A stretch of 64,000 bases of DNA. Source: Kitasatospora viridis (GTDB lineage Bacteria; Actinomycetota; Actinomycetes; Streptomycetales; Streptomycetaceae). Under the pieces are notes generated by a model. The model had not been told where the DNA came from and did no database searches. It worked only from the letters and a program-made list of their open reading frames with translations. Positions 58,308-64,000 of this stretch are shown here, one piece after another; position 1 is the first letter of the stretch; each line of letters begins with the position of its first letter. The DNA is taken from NCBI RefSeq assembly GCF_007829815.1, contig NZ_VIWT01000002.1:1-64000 (forward strand). Reading direction: 5' to 3'. The position numbers and the translations under genes are program-made.

Positions 58308-58873
58308 CGCTCACCCTCGGGCGCGTGGTAGGTCCGGCGGATGCTGGTGCCGAGGCGGGAGATGTCGGCGCCGTAGATGTGGATCGAGATCGCCTTGTCC
58401 GTACCGCAGTTGCTCACCCGGTGGATGTCGCCGGGCGGTGCGAAGGCGGCGACGGAGCCGGCCGGGTTCACCGTGTCGCCGATCGGGATCAACCGGGAGG
58501 TCGGCCCGTCGGCGAGCAGCCGGTAGCGGCGTTCGTGCTCCTGGCCCTCGTAGACGCCGGTGACGCACCAGGAGACGTGGTCGTGGATCGGGGTGCGCTG
58601 GCCCGGCAGCCAGACCAGGGCGACGAGCGAGAAGCTGCCGTCCGGTTCGGCGTGCAGCACGTGCTGCCGGTAGGTGTCGGGGTCGCCCTCGCGCTGCGGG
58701 GCGGTGAGCAGGTCCGCGCTGCCGAGCGTGGGTGCGAGCAGCTCGCCGACCAGATGGGCCGTCAACTCCGGTGACAGACCGCGCCGGATCACGGTACGGA
58801 GGCCGGCAATGAGTTCGCCGATCGGTGCCGTGACCCGGGCGATCACCGCTTCGGGTGCAGGGGGAGGCGTCAT
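58304..58873 (-). CDS. Cysteine dioxygenase-family cupin
   Basis: A 189-residue non-heme iron dioxygenase of the CDO type. The iron motif is TPIHDHVSWCVTGVYEG (His-x-His), with the third His in GDIHRVSN, and the surrounding HVLHAEPDGSFSLVALVWLP strand is typical. It oxidises a thiol such as cysteine to a sulfinic acid. Start 58873 is preferred; an ATG at 58921 in frame would add 16 residues. Upstream lie the motifs CATAAG and CTTATG in inverted order (58919-58947), a possible operator. Confidence 0.82.
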   Translation of the reverse strand: MTPPPAPEAVIARVTAPIGELIAGLRTVIRRGLSPELTAHLVGELLAPTLGSADLLTAPQREGDPDTYRQHVLHAEPDGSFSLVALVWLPGQRTPIHDHVSWCVTGVYEGQEHERRYRLLADGPTSRLIPIGDTVNPAGSVAAFAPPGDIHRVSNCGTDKAISIHIYGADISRLGTSIRRTYHAPEGER

Positions 58874-59073
58874 GCTGCCAACATCGAGCCGACCGTGCCC
58901 TGTTGTCCAACGATGATTCATAAGCCATTGACCAAGCGGGACTTATGGATCGGCGGGGCGGTGGGGCGGCGGCCCGGGCGGGACAGGCGTCACGTGGAGT
59001 CGTGGCTACGCCACAGTCCGTTGCATAAGCAGAAGTTTTGTCTGCCACAGAACAACCAGCAGGTGTGGCCGGG

Positions 59074-60477
59074 TCAGCCGGCCGGTCCGCTGATCGGGGT
59101 GATCGTCGCGCTCTGCGGCGTGCCGGCGGCGTCGGTCCACTCGACGGTGAGCGGGTGGCCGACACTGCTGCTCGCCATGATGGCCGTGAGCGCGGCGGGG
59201 CTGCTGACCGACTGGCTGTCGACAGCGGTGATCACGTCGCCCGCGGCGAGCCCCGCCTGGGCGGCCGGCGAACCGGTGATCACGCCCGCGAGCGGTGCGC
59301 CCGAGCCGGAGCCGTAGCCCGAACCGGTCGCCACCTGCACGCCGAGGAAGGCGGTCTGCCCGATGTGCACGTCGGGGCCGGACTTGCCCGCCATGATCTG
59401 CTTGGCCAGCGGCAGGGCGGTGTCGATCGGGATCGCGAACCCCTGCGGGTCCGCCTGCTGCCCGGCGCCGCCGCTGCCCGCGTCCGACCCGGCGGTGTCG
59501 ATGCCGATCACGGCGCCGCTGGAGTTCACCAGCGAGCCGCCCGAATCGCCGGCCTGCACGTCGGCGTTGACCTGGATCATGCCGCTGAGCTGCTCGGAGG
59601 TGCCGGCGCCGGGGTCGCTCGCGGTGATCGACTGGTCGAGCCCGGTCACCGTGCCGGAGGCCGGCGTCGCGCTGCCGGTGCCGCCCGCGTTGCCGATCGC
59701 CGTCACCTGGTCGCCGACCTGCACCTTCGAGGAGTCGGCGGTCTTGGCCGTGGCCAGGCCGGAGGCACCGCTGAGCTTGAGCACGGCCAGGTCGTTGGCG
59801 CTGTCGTAGCCGACCACGCTCGCCGTGTAGGTGCGCCCGTTGCCGAGGTCGGTCGCGGTGATCGAGGTGGCGCCGTCGATCACGTGGTTGTTGGTGAGGA
59901 TCTCGCCGGTGGAGCTGAGCACGATCCCGGTGCCGGCCGCGCGGGCGTCCTGGTAGCCGAGCACGGTGTTGATCACCACCAGGGTCGGGTCGACCTCGGA
60001 GGAGACGTCGGTGGCCCCGGTGCTGCCGCCGCCGCTGCCGGAGGGCGCGATCGGCGCGGCCGGGCCGGCCGCGGGCTGGGAGCCGTTCGGCTGCCAGAAC
60101 GTCCGGTTGATGCCGATGCCGGCGGCCAGCGCCACGGCGGCCACCGCCAGCGGCACCAGGAACTTGCGGGCCCGGTGCCGGTGCGGCGGCGGGGGACCGT
60201 AGCCGAGGTGCGGCGGGTAGGGCGGGTACGGGGGGAGCGGCGGCGGCATCGAACCGTACGGCCCGGGCGGCACCGACCCGTGGTGGCCGGCGGACGGCGC
60301 GCCCCACGGCCCGGCCGGGGGCGGACCGTAGGGGTCGGACGGCGGCGGGCCGTACGGCCCGGCCGGGGGCGGTCCGGGCACCGGCGGCGGACCCCAGCCG
60401 CCGGACGGGCCGTCCTGGCCGCCGCTGTTTGACCTGTCGGACGGGGACGGGGCCCCGGGTTCCTCGTGTGCGCTCAT
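59074..60477 (-). CDS. HtrA/DegP-like membrane serine protease with PDZ domain
   Basis: A 467-residue protein: a Pro/Gly-rich cytosolic tail (residues 20-100, PPPAGPYGPPPSDPYG-like repeats), one transmembrane helix (103-123), a trypsin-like domain with the triad His198 (TNNHV), Asp229 (ANDLAVL) and Ser312 (GDSGGS), and a C-terminal PDZ domain (AFLGVQVATG, AAGDVITAVDSQSVSSPAAL). It degrades or chaperones misfolded envelope proteins. The start at 60477 gives MSAHEEPGAP. Confidence 0.92.
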   Translation of the reverse strand: MSAHEEPGAPSPSDRSNSGGQDGPSGGWGPPPVPGPPPAGPYGPPPSDPYGPPPAGPWGAPSAGHHGSVPPGPYGSMPPPLPPYPPYPPHLGYGPPPPHRHRARKFLVPLAVAAVALAAGIGINRTFWQPNGSQPAAGPAAPIAPSGSGGGSTGATDVSSEVDPTLVVINTVLGYQDARAAGTGIVLSSTGEILTNNHVIDGATSITATDLGNGRTYTASVVGYDSANDLAVLKLSGASGLATAKTADSSKVQVGDQVTAIGNAGGTGSATPASGTVTGLDQSITASDPGAGTSEQLSGMIQVNADVQAGDSGGSLVNSSGAVIGIDTAGSDAGSGGAGQQADPQGFAIPIDTALPLAKQIMAGKSGPDVHIGQTAFLGVQVATGSGYGSGSGAPLAGVITGSPAAQAGLAAGDVITAVDSQSVSSPAALTAIMASSSVGHPLTVEWTDAAGTPQSATITPISGPAG

Positions 60478-60622
60478 CACAGTCCCGCTTCTGGTGCGTG
60501 TCGAGAAGCTGACCCAGCGCCGCCCCGGCCCTGATCGTGCAGGTCGGGCGGCCTTCAACTCCATGATGCCCAGCGGTCGGTACCGTTCGCGTAAGACGAG
60601 GATGAGTTCTTCCTCAACCCGG

Positions 60623-60961
60623 CTACTCGCGGCCCCCGAAGAACACCCGCACCTCGCGGATCAGCCCGCCGCGCACCGTGATCGCCTCGACGTTGCGGTA
60701 CCGATCGCCACCGGCGAGCTCGTACTCGTAGTAGGCGAACACCAACTCCCCGTCGGCGGGCGTGACGTGCAGCAGGCGCTGCCGGGTGAACCGGTCGGCG
60801 GTGGGGAAGCAGCGCTCGAAGAACGCGGCCTTGTCGATGCGGTCGTCCTGCGGGCTGGTGAAGGTGAAGTCCTCGGCGTACAGCGGCAGGGCCGCCGCCA
60901 GGTCCTGCGACCGGTAGCAGCGGAACGCCGCCTCGATGACGCTCGCGGGGGTGCTGTTCAT
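60623..60961 (-). CDS. SnoaL/NTF2-like small protein
   Basis: A 112-residue protein of the NTF2-like fold: N-terminal helices VIEAAFRCYRSQDLAAALPL, then YAEDFTFTSPQDDRIDKAAF and strands ELVFAYYEYELAGGDRYRN and GLIREVRVFFG. Members are binding proteins or small hydrolases/isomerases. No active-site residue can be assigned with confidence. Confidence 0.82.
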   Translation of the reverse strand: MNSTPASVIEAAFRCYRSQDLAAALPLYAEDFTFTSPQDDRIDKAAFFERCFPTADRFTRQRLLHVTPADGELVFAYYEYELAGGDRYRNVEAITVRGGLIREVRVFFGGRE

Positions 60962-61028
60962 GGGTGCGTGCCCTTCGGCCGGCGGTGGGTCGGGTGCACT
61001 GCCAGACTGCCACCGCCCATCCTCACTG

Positions 61029-61500
61029 TCAGTCCTGCGCCGTGGGGCGGACGACGATCTCGTTGACGTCCACCTCGGGGGGCTGGGTGAGCGCGAAGTG
61101 GATCGCCTCGGCGATCGCGGCGGCCGGGATCGCGATGCCCATCCGAGCCTCCACCGCCTCCCGGACCGCGCCGTCGGCGATGGTCCCGGTCAGCTCGCTG
61201 CGGGTGAGGCCCGGGCTGACCACGGTGACCCGCAGCTCCCGGCTCTCCTGGCGCAGCCCCTCGCACAGCGCGCGGACGGCGTGCTTGGTGGCGCTGTAGA
61301 CGGCCGCCGTCGGGTCGACCCGCAGGCCCGAGACGGACGAGACGGTGACGAGGTGTCCGCTGCCCTGCGCCCGCATGACCGGCAGCACGGCGGCGATGCC
61401 GTGCAGGTATCCGGTCCCACTCCTGGACCCGCAGCGCATCCAGCCGCGACCGCGGCATCACCCCGGCGTTGTTGACCAGCACGTCGACCCGCCCGCCGTG
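61029..61500 (-). pseudogene. Broken short-chain dehydrogenase/reductase (SDR)
   Basis: The 3' two-thirds of an SDR remains. The distal frame has HLVTVSSVSG, then VYSATKHAVRALCEGLRQES (catalytic Tyr-x-x-x-Lys) and VVSPGLTRSELTG. Upstream, in another frame, lies GGRVDVLVNNAGVMPRSRLD. The two frames meet at about 61420, where EWDR should continue through about eight residues to GYLHGI; a deletion of about 23 nt fits. The Rossmann start is missing, cut off at about 61500 where the neighbouring broken gene begins. Non-functional. Confidence 0.78.
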
Positions 61501-61799
61501 GCCCGGGACACCGTCGCGGCACTGCGCGCGGCCCACGGCCGGGACCGGCACGACCCGCGCACGGCCGCCCTGATCGAGGGCCTGCTGACGGACAGCCCGG
61601 AGTTCGCGCAGCTGTGGAGCCGTCAGGACGTGGGCCGACTGGGGAGCCGGAGCAAGGCCTTCCGGCACCCGCGGGTGGGCGAACTGACGCTCAGCTACCA
61701 GACCTTCGACGTCCAGGCCGCCCCGGCCGCCACCTCCTGGTGGGCACGGCGGCGCCGGGCAGCCTCGACGCCGAACGGCCGGCGCTGCTGCTGTCCTGA
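61495..61799 (+). pseudogene. Broken MmyB-like transcription regulator (C-terminal fragment)
   Basis: The frame VARDTVAALRAAHGRD, then EGLLTDSPEFAQLWSRQDV and KAFRHPRVGELTLSYQTF, matches the ligand-binding half of XRE regulators with an MmyB-like domain. The N-terminal HTH is absent. A frameshift near 61733 moves the end into another frame, HLLVGTAAPGSLDAERPALL, up to the stop at 61799. Such regulators commonly sit divergent from an SDR gene, and both partners are truncated at the same point here. Confidence 0.75.
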
Positions 61800-61895
61800 C
61801 GGTGCGTCAGGTCGAGGGGCGGGCGGGCTCGACTCGTCGTCCGGGGTCCAGGGTGGCAGTGTTGCCAGGGGTGTCCGGCCTGCCGCACCGTCACC

Positions 61896-62198
61896 TTGTC
61901 GGCCCGGATGCACAGTTCGCGGCAGCTTTCGATCCCGCGTGGGTGGGACGCGGGTTGTGGCCAAGGGGGTTCGGCCGCACTTCCCCTCGTCCTCGTCCGC
62001 ATCGACGCCGGATCCCGGACGAACGTGTGGGGCGTGGACTCCGCCGACGCGATCTACCGCTACACCAACCACGACGCCAACCCGTGGATCAAGATCCCCG
62101 GTACCGCCAGCGACATCGCCGCCGGCGCCGACGGCACCGTGTGGCACGTCAACAGCGCCGGCGAGATCTACCGCTACACCGGCGACCAGCCGAGCTGA
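61896..62198 (+). pseudogene. Tectonin-repeat fragment
   Basis: An open frame of 100 codons whose last 65 residues form two tectonin/lectin-like blades: RIDAGSRTNVWGVDSADAIY, then RYTNHDANPWIKIPGTASDI, then AAGADGTVWHVNSAGEIYRY. The first 35 residues have no resemblance to the family, and there is no signal peptide or convincing ribosome-binding site. It is most likely the 3' end of a lost secreted lectin gene, although a short expressed protein cannot be excluded. Confidence 0.6.
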
Positions 62199-62234
62199 TC
62201 CCGGCCTCGCCTCTCGTGCGGGCCCTGACCGGGA

Positions 62235-62264
62235 GGGCGGGTCCGCACCAAGCCGGGCCCGCCC
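62235..62264. terminator. Terminator hairpin between tectonin fragment and NADAR gene
   Basis: 11-bp stem with one G-U pair, GGGCGGGTCCG / CGGGCCCGCCC, and an 8-nt loop, between convergent reading frames. Confidence 0.7.
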
Positions 62265-62282
62265 CTTGCGAGCCCGATCCCG

Positions 62283-63404
62283 TCACAGCTCAGGGATCCC
62301 GGTCCGCCGCGCGTGCAGCTCGGAGCGGACCAGTTCGAGCAGGCGCCCCGTCCAGCCGCGGCCCCGGCCACCGTTGTCGCCCCAGAAGGCGGACTCCAGG
62401 TCGTCGTAGATCAAGGTGGCGTCCTGCGTCGACAGCAGGATCTCGGCCAGCTCGGGGTGCTGGTCGTACTTGGCGCGCAGCAGGCGCGTCATGACGGCGG
62501 TCCGGGCCTGCTCCCAGCCCTCGCGGCGAGGCGCCCCGGCCGCGAGCTTGCGCGCCGTGAAGGCGGAATCCGCCGCTGCGATCGCGGCCCGGAGCTCGGG
62601 CTGAGCAACCGACAGGGCCCAGTAGGCATGGGCGACGGAGGGGTAGTCGGCCTCTCCGATGGTGATCGGGGCGGGGTACTCGGTGCGCAGGCCGACCGTG
62701 CCGGGATCGTCCAGCGGCTCCTTCGGAAACGTCTGGTGTAGGTGCACCGCAGGGGCGTGGGACGCCGCCGGTCCGTCGGTGGGGACGCGTTCGGCCCGCT
62801 CGGCGCGCCGGCGGGCCCGCTCCTCGAAATACGCGAGGGCGCTGTCGTAGACCTCCTGCGTGATCGGCGGATCGGCCGCTACGTAGGTTCGGCCGCCGGG
62901 CCCTGCCAGCAGCACTCGCAGCGGCGCGTCCTTCCGATCCATGTCTCCCAGCGCGTAGCGGCGCCGCGAGGCCGGGATGGCCAGGAACGCGGCATGGGCG
63001 GCGGCCCGGTTCTCCTCGGTCCGGTCGGCGAGGAAGGCGTCGACGGCGGCCAGGCAGCGGCCGGTCGAGTCCGGCCGCCGGTTCAGCTGGTCGATGGTGT
63101 CGCGGACTTCGGCGAGCAGCAGCTCGGGGGTCAGCCAGCTCCGCGGCTCGCTGAACTTCCACTCCGCGAGGTCGTGCGCGGACGCCTCCGCGCCCTCGGG
63201 GATGCTGGTGGTCACCCAGCCGGTGCGCAGCTTCTCCTCGAACTCCTCGATGGTCACCAGGCCCCAGCAGTTGATGAGCCCGTCAGCGTAGATGAAGAGG
63301 TCGGTGAGGAAGTAGTGGCCGCCGTTGCGGATGAAGACGTGCCGCCAGGTTCCGGGTATGCGGACGCCGTCCGCGGTGCGATGGGTGATCCGTTTGCCGA
63401 TCAT
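62283..63404 (-). CDS. NADAR-domain protein with N-terminal uncharacterised domain
   Basis: A 373-residue two-domain protein. The N-terminal 110 residues (GTWRHVFIRNGGHYFLTDLF, IYADGLINCWGLVTIEEFEE) form an uncharacterised beta-rich domain. The C-terminal part, from about residue 215, is a NADAR/YbiA-like domain: GEADYPSVAHAYWALSVAQP, FTARKLAAGAPRREGWEQAR, VMTRLLRAKYDQHPELAEIL and ESAFWGDNGGRGRG. NADAR proteins are glycosidases acting on ADP-ribosylated guanine bases or riboflavin intermediates. The start MIGKRITH was chosen because the upstream frame runs through a divergent promoter and into the next gene. Confidence 0.85.
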   Translation of the reverse strand: MIGKRITHRTADGVRIPGTWRHVFIRNGGHYFLTDLFIYADGLINCWGLVTIEEFEEKLRTGWVTTSIPEGAEASAHDLAEWKFSEPRSWLTPELLLAEVRDTIDQLNRRPDSTGRCLAAVDAFLADRTEENRAAAHAAFLAIPASRRRYALGDMDRKDAPLRVLLAGPGGRTYVAADPPITQEVYDSALAYFEERARRRAERAERVPTDGPAASHAPAVHLHQTFPKEPLDDPGTVGLRTEYPAPITIGEADYPSVAHAYWALSVAQPELRAAIAAADSAFTARKLAAGAPRREGWEQARTAVMTRLLRAKYDQHPELAEILLSTQDATLIYDDLESAFWGDNGGRGRGWTGRLLELVRSELHARRTGIPEL

Positions 63405-63521
63405 CCTGGGATTGTGTCGCAGCGCAGGCCCGGTCGGCCCCAGGGTTTCCTCCGGGGCGGCTGACCCGCCCAGCCGGTTAATGGGTTGCGGGGCTCCCGG
63501 GCGGGGTGTCAGATCCCGGCT

Positions 63522-64000
63522 ATGACGATTGTGCTGGGAACGCCGACCGCGGCCGGGGTGCGCGAGGCCATGGGCGCGCTGCGGGAGTGGCAGGACGACG
63601 GGGCGCCGATGCAGCTGCATGCGGGGGACATCGGCTGGAACTACCGGTTCGGCACGGCCGAGACGGCCGCGGCGGTGCGGACCTGGAGCCGGGGCGGGCG
63701 GATCCTCGCTGTCGGGATGCTGGACTCGCCGACGGTGGTGCGGATGACGGTCGCTCCCGACGCCTTCCAGGACGAGGAGTTGGCGCGGCGGCTGGTCGAG
63801 GACTTCTCGCTGCCCGAGCGCGGGGTGCTGCCGGGCGGAGCGGTGTCCATCGAGGCGCCGGTCGGTCTGCTGCTCCACGACCTGCTGACCGAGGAGGGCT
63901 GGGGCGTCGACGAACCGTGGACGCCGCTCTTCCGCGACCTCGCGGACGCGGTGGAGGACCCCGGTGTGCCGATCAGGGTGATCGGCCCGGAGCAGGCCCA
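63522..64000 (+). CDS. Hypothetical protein, 3' end outside window
   Basis: The frame opens with ATG at 63522 (MTIVLGTPTAAGVREAMGAL) and stays open for 159 codons to the window edge. Segments such as REWQDDGAPMQLHAGDIGWN and AAVRTWSRGGRILAVGMLDS resemble the N-terminal part of actinobacterial GNAT-like acetyltransferases, but the acetyl-CoA motif would lie beyond the window. It is divergent from the NADAR gene with 117 nt between. Confidence 0.7.
   Translation, partial: MTIVLGTPTAAGVREAMGALREWQDDGAPMQLHAGDIGWNYRFGTAETAAAVRTWSRGGRILAVGMLDSPTVVRMTVAPDAFQDEELARRLVEDFSLPERGVLPGGAVSIEAPVGLLLHDLLTEEGWGVDEPWTPLFRDLADAVEDPGVPIRVIGPEQA

Noticed and set aside
1..64000. Transposases, integrases, attachment sites or CRISPR repeats
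   Set aside because: No DDE or recombinase motifs, no tRNA-linked repeats and no regularly spaced repeats were seen on either strand.

Overview
The window is GC-rich DNA (about 70 percent or more by eye) from an actinomycete, almost certainly Streptomyces, Kitasatospora or a close relative. The signs are GTG starts, many GTGA/ATGA stop-start overlaps, -10 boxes of the form TANNNT lying 6-7 nt before start codons (leaderless genes), IdeR/DmdR-type iron boxes, a desferrioxamine-type siderophore cluster, Tat-dependent lipoproteins and a PASTA-less Ser/Thr kinase. No rRNA, tRNA, CRISPR array or insertion sequence was seen.

Layout. 1-6.3 kb: the 3' part of an nSTAND/WD40 NTPase, an APH-type kinase and two unknown genes. 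6.4-15 kb: envelope and export genes, namely an LCP ligase, a CadD-like transporter, a pair of exported ferritin-like proteins with a cupredoxin lipoprotein, a Pmp3-like peptide, an ABM-like protein, a DUF4436 protein, a Tat-exported alpha/beta hydrolase and a GNAT. 14.9-29.4 kb: a large iron locus read both ways from tandem iron boxes at about 23.8 kb. Leftward run a siderophore-binding lipoprotein, a siderophore-interacting reductase, DesA, DesB, a DesC-DesD fusion, an MFS exporter and TatA. Rightward run two FecCD permeases, an ABC ATPase, a cytosolic penicillin-acylase-like Ntn hydrolase and a second DesC-like acyltransferase.

29.4-33.4 kb: a sedolisin protease, a sigma-like factor with a coupled partner, and a PIG-L deacetylase. 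33.6-41.8 kb: the most unusual block. An HD nucleotidase and an XRE regulator face a tight operon of AspH-type oxygenase, nucleotidyltransferase, LOG-type phosphoribohydrolase, orotate-PRTase-like enzyme and mini-HAD, followed by a complete alanyl-tRNA synthetase with a structured leader. This looks like a nucleotide plus alanine chemistry module of unknown purpose.

41.8-64 kb: mostly single genes: GNAT, FUSC transporter, HD hydrolase/GlxA regulator pair, Ser/Thr kinase, an orphan trypco1 protein with a broken partner, methyltransferase, lipoprotein, LLM oxidoreductase/MarR pair, HEAT protein, MFS, a cysteine-dioxygenase-like/FAD pair, an HtrA protease, an NTF2-like protein, a NADAR protein and a partial gene at the edge. 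Decay is visible in several places: a deletion scar joining a broken SDR to a broken MmyB-type regulator (61.0-61.8 kb), a tectonin fragment, and an old tandem duplication of two convergent gene ends (56.7-56.9 kb).
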